Made by a program: the position numbers and the translations under genes
Shown here: piece after piece, positions 39,471 through 62,580 of the stretch
Layout of the letters: every line of letters begins with the position of its first letter
Numbering within the stretch: position 1 is the stretch's first letter
The notes under the pieces: generated by a model
What the model saw: only the letters and a program-made list of their open reading frames with translations
What the model was told of the DNA's origin: nothing
Database searches by the model: none
Assembly: GCA_964035545.1 (NCBI GenBank)
Contig: OZ037765.1
Span: 2,785,001 to 2,849,000 of the forward strand
Direction of reading: 5' to 3'
Source of the DNA: Bugula neritina
Taxonomy: Eukaryota > Bryozoa > Gymnolaemata > Cheilostomatida > Bugulidae
Length of the DNA stretch: 64,000 bases

Positions 39471-40635
39471 TTACTTTTCAACTGGATTTTTAAAAACTTT
39501 GAATTTATGTTGCCTTGGTAACTCAAAAATTACACAAAAATCATGAACTTAAACTGTTTTGGTAATCTTGAGATCTTTAGTTTTCATTGCTAATGAGCAG
39601 TTGCATCCTTTGATCTTAGAGCCGGTGTTTGCCTACAGCAATGATGGCAATAATACAGTAAACCCATCAGAAGAAACTATTACAGTACCTCTACCAAACA
39701 TCACATCATCTGATGATATGCTGAACGGATATGATGCCATGGTTATTGTTGTTGAAAAGTTGTCATCCAGGAAAAAGAGATCCATTACTGTAGATAGAAT
39801 AGACAATATGACTGTTTATATAACAGCATCATTTCCTGTTACTAACTACCCATCCTCACTTAGTGTTGGTGATAACCTGATATATGGTGGATACTGGAAC
39901 AGACCTCTAGACAACCAATACTTTTATCACATTGCTGTTGGATTCAAGGCTAAGATTGAAGCTGATGTATTAAAGCTCACGACTATTCCTGGTGCAAAGT
40001 CTGTAAGACGTGAGTTTGAAGCACATTACTATTCAATCAATCCGGTTTTCAGTAGCTATAAAAAGTCAAATACTAAGAGTAATGTTTTTGTTTTCAGCTT
40101 TTAATAAAATGTTATTGTTTCAATTTTGAAGTAATTCAACCAATCAGATGCTCAGAACTGTCTTCGGTGGAAAATGCAGCAATAAAAGTTTCTGATGACA
40201 TCTGGAATGTGAACTCATCTGTGTTTTACTTCTGCAATGAAGGATATACAAGACAGGGTCCTGCTATTATCACATGTGAACTGGTAGATGGTAAAGGAGA
40301 ATGGTCTGACAATCCTCCTATCTGTGAACTATTAGCTCAAGGTATAAAAATAAATCAAATTATGAACTTTCAACTCATGATGAAAACATTCAGTTAATTC
40401 TGATAATTTTCAAATGTACACTTATTATAACAAATTTGCTCAATAAATATACTTTAATTTTTTTTGGAATGTAACAACTTCATACATAAGTTTAATCAGC
40501 AATGACAATTTTTTATTTGTTGCTTCAGCAGCAGGCTGGGTGGTTGAAGTAGCAGTTGGTGTTCCAATGGGTTTCATCATTATTCTACAAGCAGTGATTA
40601 TTATTATGCTGCTGGTGAGAAGATCTTCTGGCACT

Positions 40636-40854
40636 GAGTCTAAAGAGAAAAGAACACAACCTAGTTATGAGTATGAAGAAGTGGGACTGACACCTACATC
40701 TTCTAAGAATCAGGATGTTGCACAAGATGTACCAGCACAAAGCGCTGAGTCTGAAGAGAAAAGGGCTCAGTCTAATCCGGAATACGAAGAGGTAGGACTC
40801 AGGCCTACATCTTTTAAGAATCAGGGTGCTACACATGTACCCACACAAAGCGCT
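40636..40854 (+). repeat. Tandem duplication of a cytoplasmic Tyr module in gene B
   Basis: Two in-frame units of 111 and 108 bp (40636-40746, 40747-40854). Each encodes a Glu-Ser start, YEEVGL and PTS plus KNQ, ending in QSAE. Genes A and C have one unit. It doubles one potential SH2-binding site. Confidence 0.85.
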
Positions 40855-40971
40855 GAGTACGAGACAACAAGTTTCCAGGCTACATCAGATGATCATGTCT
40901 ATGAGAAAGTAACTAAACGGATGAAACCAGTCTGCTATGAGAATACTTCAACACTCCGCGACAAAGTTTAA

Positions 40972-42647
40972 AGTAATTTGATTTAGTGGTGAAACAACTT
41001 TCACTAAAGAAAACTTTATGAAACTAACTTCAAAAATGCTTATGTAGGTATTACTGTGCTAATATAACTTGTTTAAATGATATGAAAAAACCTATTGCAG
41101 TGTCCATATCTGATTAACATAAAATCTTTATCTTAAAGCTCTGTTTAATAATATGTTAATCTTTAACACTTTCTATATTATTTATAATTATATATCTGAG
41201 CAGCAACCACTTTGTATAATAATTAAACTTTTTGTTTGTTTTCTGGAAATTGTATATTTATTATGTTAGCTTTGTGTTGGTTTATTTTTATTGCTATTCC
41301 TTATTGCAGAATCGTATTATAATTTATTATTATCAATTCAGCATTCAAACAATTATATAATACTGCATTAATAAATATCTTTTGGAAAAATATATTCAGT
41401 ATATACCAACTTTAATTGCTAGTTTAGAAACTTCTTTTGTATTTAACAAAATTGGTATTGCATTTATTTCTATAATCTATTATATTTCATTTCATATAGA
41501 CTTTTTGTTAAGTTTTAAAATTTGCAGTTTATAAAGGAGACCATATGTAATGAGCAAATACAATACAATAATCAAATAGGCAATCTTGAAACGGCCATTT
41601 CTGGCAACAGTGTTAGGTCAAAGTAAAAGCCTACAGAAAAAAAACTAGCTTTGAAGATGTTACAAAAGCTGATAGCTGACAAGCTATAACTGACAGTAAC
41701 TTTATATAAATCCAAAGCCATAATAGCTGTGCATTCCATCTTATAGCAGTATAATGAGCTTTAATGACCATGACTAAAATGTCTAGCCAAATTATGCGCT
41801 TCAATATTGTTATAACTATTAATAGGCCTATAACTAGCTCTGTGTTCTGCTACATATAAATGTAACATTAAATTTATTAAAAACTGACAGTAAGTGTAGC
41901 TATTTATCTTTAGAATTCACTCATCTATAATTTTATATAAGTTTCGGTAATGTTTAATTGCTTTTTTGTGCAATTAATTATCCTAATGGCTATAAATTCA
42001 CAATCTTGTAATTGTTTATATATTAGATGGCAGAATGACATCCTTTTTCTTGTCGGTTTCTGGCACTGACGTTAGTAGCCATTTTCCTTAAGTTGCATTT
42101 ATATACTACTGAAAAAAGTTTTAAGCATGTATTATAAATGCAACTTTACTTCGAGCCCTGTGAAAGTAATTATGATATTATAAAAAGGTAACTCTAAAAT
42201 GTTTCTATAAAATGTCCATTTGAAAAACATTTATAATGCTTTTAAATATACACTATAGTATTTAATATCTTAAGTAATATGATAATTATATATAATATAA
42301 AGTCAGTGATTTGCTACTTAGATAGAAAAATGTAAATGCCCATGCCTTGAACTATTGTCTATAATTGATTCCATGACAAAATGAAGATATTGTAACTTTT
42401 TTTCAGGGTAAAATTATTAGAGCTCAATAAAATTTGCAAAACTGACCAAGTTATACTACTAGCAAAATTTATAAAATATTCAAGTCTCTATTGTATACTA
42501 TCCAAGTTTTACAAATCAACTGATTTGGAAACAGTTTTAACTTCAGTATATAATGTTTCATTCCATTATGTTCAAATTAAAATACACATTTAGCCTAAGA
42601 ATAATTAAGCTTATAAACTTCTATTGAATAGCTAATAAAACATTTGT
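40972..42647. other. Intergenic B-C
   Basis: No gene. Presumed 3' UTR and flank of gene B, with segments matching the A-B spacer (for example around 41,130-41,240 and 41,525-41,640). The remainder is AT-rich with no recognisable content. Confidence 0.55.
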
Positions 42648-42830
42648 ATAGATTTTCTCAACTTCCTCCTTGCCCTGTAGTCACTAGTTTTTTGTATTGT
42701 GAAGTTAACAATAGCTGCCTTTTGTAACTTAAAATACCTGCTAATTAATATAACTGTATAGTATATATTAACTTCATTTTACAAAGCACTAACTCAGTGT
42801 ATAGATATAATATTACTTAGTAGTGTCAAC
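42648..42830 (+). promoter_or_regulatory. Conserved upstream block of receptor gene C
   Basis: CTCAACTTCCTCCTTGC (reverse strand GAGGAAGTT) is followed by GAAGTTAACAATAGCTGCCT, matching genes A and B. The TATA-like position reads GTATATATTAACTTC. Confidence 0.55.
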
Positions 42831-51111
<8,281 letters not shown>

Positions 51112-54100
51112 ACTAAACAGACAAAACAAGTATTCTATGAAAATACTTCAATCATCCCAAACAAAGTTTAAACTAGTTTAATAAACAGTGGTGAAACAGC
51201 TTTTGCTATTGATATAAGAAAATTTCATAAAATTTACTTCAAAAATTATTGTATTATTGTGCATATATATTATTGTGCTAACATAATATATTTAGATTGC
51301 ATTGAAAAAAATCTTGCAGTGTTCACATTTGATTAACATAAATTATTTATCTTAAAGTGCTCTTTAATAATATATTCAGATTTAACACTTCTTGTTGTTT
51401 CAAATATTAGATATTTAAGCAGCAATTGCTTTATAGAACTATATTTTCAGTTTTTTTTTGTGTGTGGAGATTGTGTATTGTTTATATTAAAGGAACGAAA
51501 ATTGATGCAGTACCAACTATAATATAAAGCCGCTAATGTAGGAGTTTTTTATTATCTGTTTGAGTTGTAATAAAACTTACATATAATTTCAATAACATAA
51601 CGTTATATATTTTACTATAATATTCCCTTTGCGTGACATTTGGATACCATAGTTTCTTGTATTGCATAAAATGTAGTATTCAAACAGCTGCAAAAATTGC
51701 TGAAAAGATTGGCAGCACTTTAAACATATGATCATTAATAATAGTAGTTGTAATTAATATGATAAAAATCATAATATTCATATTATATATAAATACAACA
51801 TACTGCAACAAGAAAATGTACCAACTATGTGTGTAGCATCTCATTAAAAGTTTAAGACACAAAGACAGTCACTACACTCTATATAAGTAACTTTAGTTAC
51901 TAATCTACAAACAGTGAAAGCCTGAAAGTAGAAAAAATCAGCAAATTCATAAACAAAGTAAATGCTATTTCAAGTAAGATTTTATATTAGGTTTTACAGT
52001 TTACAGTTTATAGAAGAGACGATGTGTAAACAGAGAATACAACACACTAACGTATCCTAACTAATCATATAAATAAACTTGAAACGACCTCTTCTGGCAG
52101 CAGAGTTCAAGGGTCAAAGTATAACTGAAAGGAAAATAAAGTTCAGCTTATAATAAGCTGCTATACAAAGAATTGTTATTTTCGATAGCGTTTACCTTTT
52201 AAAGCCATGACTGCTTTGCAGGCCATCTAAATTAACAGTAAGGCTTCAATGCTCATAAAATCAGTGATGGCAATGTTCAGCCCAATATTTTTTAAATATT
52301 GTCATCCTTGGTGCTTTAGAAAAAAATATTTTAATTTTATTGGAAAAGCTATAACAGTAAGTATAGTTATTCGGCTTTATTTATAAGTTTGTTTTATTAT
52401 AACATTCATTCATTAAATTTCGGTTTTTTTCACCTAATTTGTGTAATTATAGCAACTTCAACAGTTACATCTGAAAAATTTTAACTATGTTTATTCATAT
52501 GAGATGTTTAACCTTTCTTATTTTTCGAGCAATATTACTTAACTTTGACAATTTATATTTAGCTGAAACAGTTCTGCTGACAGTAACTGCCTTACAGAAA
52601 AAAGTTTCATTTCAAGCAAAAGTTTTAAATGTTTCTATGGCTTGGGGTCACTGATGTTAGAAAGGTATATGCTTATACGAGGCATGCTGGGGTAATTTAA
52701 AACTGAACATCTCATCCTATTAGCTATATATAATTGCTTTATGAGCTCTTTCACTGAGAGGTGTATATTATGTCTTATAATCTAGTCTTATGTATATATA
52801 TAATAAAGAAATATGATCATGATCTTTTTATCAAATTCTAACAAGATAACAAGATAACAGATTAAGCCAATTCTGTTAATATACTTTAATGTCTACTATG
52901 AGGCATAAAAGAAAACTTTAAAACATTTTTTTCACTAATATATTTATTGCTCTAGCTGTTATTTGATTTTAACCACTACATTGCATATATTATTTTATTT
53001 TGCTACACAATTACTATACGCTGCAGAGATGATGCTAATATGCTATACTATTTAAAAGGAATAAAAATAGAACCAATAACATTTTAAGAATAAAAAATTA
53101 AAATAGCTCTAACAGAATAGAAAAGCTGTTAAAATTAATTATATACCTATATGCTATAAACGTATTATTTATCTTGTCTCAAGTGCTTTATGGGTCATTC
53201 CGTGTCAAATCAACCAATTTTCAAAAAGTCCCAAAAGGCTTTTGTGTCAGGCCAGAAATATTCAAGAATAGTACTCAGGACATGTGTAGGTCCATTTGGT
53301 GTAAATATGAACAAAATCTGAGCCGCAAAGGCGTGGGCCATTGGTTGAGTTGACGCGGAATGACCCTTATGCACAAGATATAAAGTGTCCCAAATTTCAG
53401 GAACTAAACAAAATTCTAACTTTTGATTTGATTGGTGCAAAAAGAAATTTGCAATGTCCAACAAAGAAAATCCAATTTACTTACACAATATAAAAGAGCT
53501 TGCATTTCAACAGCAATTTGGAATTATCAAACTCTGACACCATAGTGATTTTAAAATGGAACATGGAGGGGAGTCATGCAGCAGTGAAATAACTTATATA
53601 GAGTTTAAAAATAGTTTGAAGATAGTGATCCTGATGAGTCTTCAATAAGTACTAAAGATCTTTATTCCAGCATTGAGTTACTGAAACTAGCAATCTATGC
53701 AAAACGAAGAAATAGACAAATGTTTTGGTGTCGATCTGAGTTGTTTGCGTGAAGAAACTGCAGATTAAAAGTTTAAAGTAGCTGCAGCAACTTGACAAAA
53801 TAAACTAAGCACACTTTTCTCTATTCAACTTGCAATACTAAATATATAATTTAAAGCTCTTTGCAATTGGCTATACAGTTAGTTTATCAGCTTTGCACAA
53901 TTAATTACAAACAACTCAATGCATACTAAACTATTTTTAGTTGAACATTGTAGTTGAATATTTAGCATTTAATAAAACATTTCCAAGTCTCCCATTTTAT
54001 CTCAAATTAAAACTTTATATCCATGCATCTGAAAAGCCATCTATGCAACATGAAGCCACCTGGAAGCTAGTTGCTAGACATAAAAACAGTTGAGCTATAC

Positions 54101-55670
54101 ATACTTATTGCTCAACTGTTTTGCTCAAGAAGAACAATAACAGTGTATGAATTAGTAGAAGTTGACAGCTTTCAGGATTTTCCTTTGATGTCTGTCATAC
54201 AAGAAACATTCTCTGGTAAATCTAGTGCAGAGTTATTTTCTCTTGTAGCAATCAAGGAATCTCTTGTTTCTGAGGCAACATTCAAAAGTCTTTAACTAAT
54301 ATATATAGGCAAGTGATTATTCTGTCACTAAGCAAACATTCTTACATTGAAAATCTCAGAAGATTCTAGAGCTAGGCCAATTTCCTCCATTGTACTTGGT
54401 GATTGACTATCTAAAAGTATTCAGAATAAATATTAGCGGCCCTTCTGCGGTTTGAATTGTTCACCAGTTTATAGCAGTATTTTATTGATTAGTTGAACAT
54501 ACTGCTGTTCCAATTTCAATTTTTTGAAGTTGTCTCCTTAACCTACAGTGCGATATCTTAGCATGATGAGATGCAAATCTTTATTATAGAAAAGCTGTTA
54601 ATATTTGTATTTTATGAGTGTATAGATTTTATGTAGATCTGTAATTACACAATAAAAATAATATTAAGAGAATTGATGTATGAAACAGCCTTATATGAGT
54701 TATCATACATTATAGTGTATTTATTTGGGCACTGTCATAGACTCACAAGTTGCTCTAAATAAGTTGTTCTAGCTACATTCATTCATAATTACATTTCAAC
54801 ACAATGAATCAGTTTGTGTATAATTTATATAGAAGCACATTAGGGGCATATACAAGCTTTTTTTCTATTGTTAGCTATAGCAACCTTAATTGAAGAAAAA
54901 AAATATTTCAGATATGTAAACTTACCTAATAGCAGTAAAACGAGATTTCTTAGTTACACTTTATATAGCAATCAAGTGACAGCTATTCTCACTCTGTTGA
55001 TATTTAGACTTTTATTTTGTTAAGTCAAGCATAACTGCTATTTTTAAATATATTTGCTAAAACACCGAGAAGCAATAATTAGTATATCCACTTATAAAAG
55101 TTAAAAATTATATTAGTTGAAACTGATGTTTTTCAGTCATTTATTATAATACTATATATTTTAGTTTTTATCCCTGCATACAGTTGTTCTTTAAAAGTGC
55201 GCTGTATAATATGCGTAATAATTTTTCGCAAACAATATCTTATAAATTTCAATGATAGCAAACTATAAAAAGGTGTACATAGCTAAACTCCTGTTATATG
55301 GAGGTTTTTCAAAGGCCGTTAATTAATAATTCCATATAATGTAAAATAGTTTTTTCTTATTGAAAAAATTAGAACATAAAATTTCAGTTTGAATTCTTAT
55401 ATGCACTGTTTGAAAAGGAGTTTTATTTAAAAAACAATGTTGGTAATTTTGAATTTGTTTGAAACTCTCCAGTACTACAAAATGACAATTTTCAAAATCG
55501 TGTTTACACATATACTCACATCTCACAAATTTTCTCCTTAGAAGACTATCAACAAGCAGAGATTGGATGTTTCCTTTTTGAGTCATGAGCCAATTAGAGA
55601 TATGACCTTACAAGAAATTCTGAGATAGTTCTTTGTTTATCCTTTGAGCTACAAGTTTTATGAACTAGTG
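51112..55670. other. Intergenic C-D
   Basis: No supported gene. It starts with the presumed 3' UTR and flank of gene C, including the out-of-use tail end to 51,171. A diverged copy of the shared flank lies near 52,005-52,130, and a block shared with the A-B spacer at about 53,500-53,620. It also holds the MITE at 53,192-53,366. A 74-codon ORF at 54071-54295 matches nothing I know. Confidence 0.55.
53192..53366. mobile_element. MITE with GGGTCATTCC ends
   Basis: A 175-bp element with 24-bp terminal inverted repeats starting GGGTCATTCCGTGTCAAATC (22 of 24 positions paired), flanked by TTAT on both sides. The same terminus and TTAT flank recur at 61,322. Confidence 0.85.
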
Positions 55671-55797
55671 AACTTCCTCATTATAGTGTCATATGATGGA
55701 TATTTTTAAATTATCTTTGTAATATAGCTATATTTACATAGTATCATTGTACTAAATGCCATCTCAGTGTAAAGTCATTGTCAAGTAGTACGTTAGC
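55671..55797 (+). promoter_or_regulatory. Partly conserved upstream block of receptor gene D
   Basis: GTGAACTTCCTCATTATAG keeps the GGAA core, followed by GTCATATGA as in gene A, but the TTAACAAAAGCTGCC segment is not found. Gene D may be regulated differently. Confidence 0.4.
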
Positions 55798-58700
55798 ATG
55801 GATAGATTATATTTGTGCTTTCAATTGTGGATCTTTCTAGTTTCTGCGTCTATCACTTCACCAGTACAAGGTATGTTAGAAAAACATATTTAATGCTTTT
55901 GTATTGATGGATTCAAACACTTCTATAAAAGAATATTTGTGAATTTGTATTGTCTTGATTAGCTTCTTAGTCTTCAATATGTTGCATTATATTAAAATAT
56001 AGAAGCAACAGCGTATAGTTGGTATATGTACTTGTACTTTGTTGCCATATGTTATATAAACTGTTGGTCTTTAAAAGTTACAAACAGTCCTGTAAACCAG
56101 TCAACCTGTTAAACTCTTGCCTCATCAGTAAATTGAACAGAAATAATTTATCAAGTGATAGAAGCTAGTAATTTTTTGGGTTTGGGGCTTAAAACAAAAA
56201 CATTCAAATTGCTTTTATTGCAGAAACTATGTCATTACCCCAAAGTAAATTATGGATTTTTATATTCTATTAACGTTTCAGCTCTATATTCTAACAATTT
56301 CATAACCAATATAAACAGCTTACTAGTTCTGGCTTGGATTACGGCTAGGAAATAAAATAATAAAATTATTGAACAATATATACAGACAAATATTGATAGT
56401 TCATTATTTTGTGTACTTCAGTTTATAATGCGGTATTTTGCTCTCACTTCTAATACAAGAAACCACTTGCTGGATATGTCAATGTCATTAACATAATGGG
56501 CATTGTATATCAGAAACGTATACCTATTTAAAGGACTGAAAACTCAAGCAAATTATAAAACAACTTTTTTTAGAACTTATTTTCCATGTTTATTCAATAA
56601 GCAGTAACTGTAAGTGAAGCATACAAAATATCTAAGCCTGTGTACAAAAACAAGAGTTTACTATAAAAATTATAAGATAGGTATATATAATCACTAAAGT
56701 TTTATCTTGTAAAACTTTAAACATTAATCTATTTTAATAATATAAACATTTGTCTAACTGCCTAAAGACTTTGTGAAAGGCTTTAAAAAAGCTTTGGATT
56801 GCATAGACAAACTGAAAAATCAGCCTTTTTTTAGGGATTTTGTAGATAACTACAGTTTTAATTAAAGTTCTATTAAGCATTCCTATATGTAGCTGAAATT
56901 TAAGTTTAGGCAATTCATTCAACAATTGTTTTAAAGCTATTGCATGGAAAGATCTACAATAGGGCAATTATCATATACGCTAGCAACCCTGAGGCTATAT
57001 GCATCACTACGCTAGCATAGCTACATTGACACTCACAGTGATGCACTTTGCTATTCCTTTATTGGATTAGCTACTGATTACCTGATCAAGCTTTATACTG
57101 CGTCAGCTGCGTAGATATGAAAAGACAATCTTGTACCAGCTCCGGGTAGTCTAGCAGTGAAGCTGGCTTAGTGTAGTAGTTTATGTTCTATTACTCTAGC
57201 TTTTATCTCGTATAGTTTTCTTACTATTTCGCATGCAATAAATATTAGATAATCCTTACACACCGACTGTTGCTCTGGAAGTAAAAACTGGCATTATAAA
57301 TACACGCAATAGTCTTAATTACCTGAACATTGTGAACTCTATAAATTCACAACTTATTATACAGTTGATGTAAAAAATTTATTTATTTTTGAGTTATTAG
57401 AATATTATAATGACTCTATACCTGTTTTATATGTATTAATAAGCAGATAAAACAAATAAAAAGAACTTTTTCTGAAATTTTCTGTTATATTGGAGAAGTG
57501 CACTAGCATATATAGCAAAAGCTGGCAGCTTGTATACCTATAGCTGGGTCATTCTTTTTAAAAATGTAATTGTTTATCATATATATAATATTCAACAAAC
57601 AGAAATACACTTTGCTAATTTTAGTCCATATAGTGCTTAAAATAATTTTGTAAAAAGATAATCTAGATTTGTATAAATACATTATATAATATTATAGTTA
57701 GATTCCTTTTCAATCTTTTTTATTACACATTGGTATCTTAAAACATAATGCAGCTGCTTAATTTACAGCAAATTTTAATAAAATCGCAAAGCAATTTATG
57801 ATATTGTAAGTTGCAAACAAAGATGTAGTTATCGCGTGCTCTGTTATAACATCTTTTCAGGATTAACCTGTGACTGGACATCAGGTGCAGGTAAACTAGA
57901 TCCTTACATAACATCTGGTAGCATAAAGACTCTCTCTGTAACCAGTGAAGATGAGTGTAGAGCTCAGTGTATGCAGCAGACATCATTTATATGTGCCTCA
58001 ATAAACTACAGAACTGATGATGGAAACTGTCAACTGTTAGCAGAAAATACTCAGACTGCTTATACTATTAGTAGTTCTGATAGTCAGTGGAGATACTCTG
58101 TTAGGCCAGATTGCGCTGGTAAGTATTTATATTTTATGACTTAAAAATCTATAAAACAACCACTCAACTATAATTGTGTCATTTTTATTGTTGTTTTTGA
58201 TGTCATCAACTCAAAGCAATGAGTGAATGTTGGTTTCACTTCAAATCAATGCAGTTTTTAGTTATAATTCATACTATAATATTATATGATTGTTTTACCC
58301 TGATTAATTGTTGCAAAATGTATATAAAAAAGCCAAGATCAGATCCATCTAGTATGTATGTATAAAAGAACAATTATTGCAACTGCATAACTTAATGCTC
58401 ATTATATGTATTCATCTAAATATAGTTTAGAACATCTATATATAGTATGATTATTAAAGTTCCTAATAATGCATGTTTAGTAACTACACTGACGTATATT
58501 TTATTACTATATTACTTATGGGCTAAAGAACGCTTAGAAAATGCAAACTAATTGTCATTAGGGCACATGCAGTAGAACACAGTTAGGACAATTACGTGTG
58601 AACCTTTACGTTACGGAACATTCATAAATGTTTATTCTTGGTAATTTAGCTTTATTTGTATAGCTATTAAATTCCTGAAACTGACTTTGATTATAGCTTT

Positions 58701-60274
58701 CCAGAACCACATTATACTTTATATTATTGTTTAGAAATGTTTTAAATTTTGGTTTTCTGAGAGTTGTAATCTTGAAAATAATTAAAGTTACTTTGGTTTT
58801 CAACTGTAAGTAATAGAAATCTAGCAATTAAACCTATATTTTGAATATTAAGTACATTACCATGCATACAGTATATTGTGCTTTACAGGAATATGGCAGC
58901 CATGGACAGCTACTAGAGGTTACTATCTAAACAGTGGAGTACAGAAGTACAACCGGATAAGTACATCAGACCTCAGAGACTGTATGAGTTTTTGTTTACA
59001 AGATGAAGACATCAGTTATAACTGTAGTTCTATAGTGAAGGCAGTGAGTGGAGATCAATGTGAGATTGTCAACAAGAGATCAGATGATACCGGAGTGACA
59101 CCAGAAGTAAATACAGACTATCAGTACTTTAACCTCCCTCTCTGGTATTCAGGTATGAGTGACTTGAAAACAGTCATATATTTGTACATATAATCTATGT
59201 TTATACAAGATATGCAATTATGATTTTCAATTTTACAAATTATATTTATTTTAATATCATTTATGGAAAATCTTTAATCACCTAAAATCTATAGGCCAAA
59301 CTATATTAATTTGGTGTTTATTTTATAATCAAAATATAAGAATGATTTATAAAAGCTATAATCAATTTCTTGTAGATTGCATAATTTTTTAATATTGTGG
59401 GCTTTTTAGAACTTTTAAGTTAATAAAATTAGCAATGAAAAATATGGATGGCAAATCACAATAAATTGCTTTATATATAGATTTAAAATAGGATAACTTA
59501 GAATATAAATTATGTAAAACATAAACAAGTTGATATTGTTAGTTGTTGAAAAACTGACATCAACAGAACTGAACATTGAAAATATCTGTCATAATATAAA
59601 ACATTATATATAGGGAAATTTCGGGTCGATATGTTGGGATAAATAAAATATGGTTTGATAATTTAATATGCATTTTACATAATATGCTGCATGTAACTAA
59701 TGCCGTTAATTAATTTTGCCCTGCTATGCATGAATGAGATCTTTTGATTTTAGGAATATATAGCATTATTTTTCAGATAACTCTGACAGTACAACCAACA
59801 CAAAGATAATAAATTATGGTTCAGCTGGAATAGCTTTCGTGTTACTCTTCAATTACAAGATAGAAGCAGGCGGATATTTAGTTGGCTGGAAGTATATGAT
59901 TGGTCATTCTACTGACTACTGTGACTCATATGCTGCTATCTGGAGACAGACAGGAGAAGGTAACTCTGCTGTATTCAATCTGATAACAGAAACTCTACTC
60001 ACACCTGAAGATGCATCTACAGGAGGAATCAGATTCCAGTTTGTACAGAACTCTACAGAAGTAGTTAGAAAAGGAGACTTTCTTGCTCTGTATGTAGAGG
60101 ACTTGAGTAACTCTGGTTGTAGAGGTAACCTCGTCTCGTTTAGACCAGCCGTGTCAGGAGATCCTCCAGCTTATATACGTAGTAGTAATTATAACAGAAA
60201 CAGAGTAGACAGACTCACAGCTTCAGATGTTAGACAAGAACCTAGAGGAGTTGCACTGAGAGCCTACATAGCAG
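55798..60274 (+). CDS. Receptor gene D: 5' part only (signal, PAN, PAN-like, beta domain)
   Basis: Four exons: 55798-55870 (signal peptide, one codon shorter than the others), 57861-58118 (PAN/apple, one codon longer), 58889-59152 (PAN-like), 59777-60274 (unnamed beta domain). All are open and in phase, with GT-AG borders; the last ends at a good donor (GCAG|GTGATT). No FN3 or later exon appears in the remaining 3.7 kb. Either the next intron is long and contains the GGGTCATTCC element, or the gene was cut by that insertion. If cut, the product would be a secreted three-domain protein. Exon sequence is very close to A and C. Confidence 0.78.
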
Positions 60275-61321
60275 GTGATTCTATTATGTTGGTAAAATGA
60301 GCTAGCTAACTGTAGCTTGTTGACCAATTGTATAATACACAGTGCATTCTGTAGCTATATTTTAGGTTTATTTTACATAAAATTTACTCATTATTCAGCA
60401 TGATAAACCTAGCAGCTACTTGTGCTTCTTGGCTGTTCATAGAGATGTGTCACAATTGCCAATAAAATCAGCATTAATTTAGTGCTGTCATTTGGGAAAG
60501 TGTAACTCAAATCTAAAAATCTAATTGGTACTGGGTTTCAAGTTTTCAACTTATACTGAAGGTTGAACTGCATGGCTTAAAAACTTTCTTTGTTCTGTCG
60601 CATGTGCAAGCTACATCTATTCTAAAAAAAGCAATCAAAATCATATAAACATTTAAAGAGCAAAATAACCGTGGGTGTGTTTAGTCAGGTTTTAATTAGC
60701 TAAGCATTCGTACACAGCATACTTTTGAGGAAATTACAATTTTATATTAAGCCATTGAAGACTATACAATATTGTAATAGATTGTCCTCCCCTATTCAGT
60801 ATTGTAATTACTTGTTGCGTATTGTTTTGAATGCTGTAATTGTAGCTAAGTTGAGGTAGCTTTCTAATGCCTAAGTAATGTAATTGCACTGAAATACGCG
60901 TTCTGAAGTTATCTTCTTTCTGCTATTTTTATTGTTGTGTAACAATACTGATCTGGAATTTTGTTGTCTGAAATTTGGAACTCCAAATTTCGGACAACAA
61001 AAGATCTCTTTGTGTGGGTGCTCTTTGTTCTGTTAGTATAACAGCAGGCAAGTTTCCAGTGTAAATTCAGTCTACCACTGGAGCTCGCCTGATAAAGACT
61101 ACATTTATATTCTACAATAAAGATTGATTCTGCCTAAGACTACCCTACATCTTATTCTCTTTTACAAAGAGTTATGTTCAGCACTTAGTTACATTCAACC
61201 CACAAAGTTACTACAATATGTCAGCTTATTTAACTCTTTATCCAGTTTTGTTTTCAGTTTAGCCATATAGTTAAATAATGGTTAAATAGTTAAATAATGT
61301 CTTCATATGCAAACTAGTTAT
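60275..61321. other. Downstream of visible gene D exons, no gene seen
   Basis: Probably intron of gene D or its flank. A short palindromic motif (GAAATTTGGAACTCCAAATT near 60,970) is present. No exon homologous to the FN3 exon of the paralogues was found. Confidence 0.45.
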
Positions 61322-62511
61322 GGGTCATTCCACGCCAACTCAACAAGGCCAAAACCGGCCCATCTCAGATTTTTTTGAAATTTTAGTATGGTATTCCAGA
61401 ACATGTCAAATAAAAAAATATTAAATATTAGCCCTTAATTCCTAATAGTTTTGTAGTTATGGCACTTTATGTGAGCAAAGGTTGGTAAAAAATCGGTACT
61501 TTTTTCATGGGTTTCGGTACCGAAGGTCAACTTCATGGGTTTATATCTCGGAGACGATTCAAGACAAACCTTTCATACTTTTATGGATGATAGTTCTACA
61601 TGATTTTATTTAAATTAAAGCATCAAATCTGCCATAAATGTTAGGAAAAATTTTCTGTTGCATTACGTTTTTAGGCCAAAAATTTGGCAATTTTTCAAAA
61701 TTTTCAATTTTCAGGCACTTAAAACTCACCTTTTACAAATAGCTATGATCTTGATATTTTCAGCACTTAATAACTATATTATATATATCACATTAAAAAA
61801 GTTTCAGCTTTTTACTGGGATAAGTTTCATCACAATTTCGTGTTGAAATCCTAAAATTTTGAAATTATGCACTATTTCATGAGGAGAAAACTCAATGTGG
61901 GTATAAATGATTTTTTTTAAAAATGGTTTCACTTTAAAGACGGTGGTATATATTATGCTCTATTAAAAACTGAACGTTTGTATATTGTTCCTTCATGGAA
62001 AAATTTTGGATTAAATTGACACATTTTTTTCGATTTTCGCCTATATTCAAACTACAATTTATACAGTTACTAAACATGCAAAAAGTCATAAAAAATACCA
62101 AAATTGTTTACATATTATTATCTGCAATCATTTTCATAACATTTAAATTTAATTTGGGTATCATCAATCGTTATACTTCATAAGATTGATTGAACTGGGT
62201 TCATTTTAAAAAAAAACCGATAAACTGTTAGAATTTAAAAGCACAATAGATTTCAATCTAGTAAATAGAAAAAGAACATTATTACAATTGTCACTTGTGG
62301 GTTTATATGTATAAAAAAAATTTATTTCTCAAAGAATCAATAAATGCATATTGCTTTCTCATGAGTAAATATTTGACTAAATTAATGTATTTTATGATAG
62401 GTTCCATGCTTTCAGTATAATTCTCATTATTCTCTGCCCTTCCATTTGCACCCCCCTCACTTGCTCCCCATGCACCACTCCTCATGCATGTATATACATA
62501 CATATACACAC

Positions 62512-62512
<1 letters not shown>

Positions 62513-62578
<66 letters not shown>
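62513..62578. repeat. (AT)n microsatellite
   Basis: A perfect AT dinucleotide run of about 66 bp after ACACACAG. Confidence 0.92.

Positions 62579-62580
<2 letters not shown>

Noticed and set aside
40097-40131. Alternative earlier acceptor for gene B's sushi exon
   Set aside because: TTTTCAG|CTTTTAAT would lead into an in-frame TGA before the sushi sequence; the weaker GAAG acceptor at 40131 matches the paralogue border.
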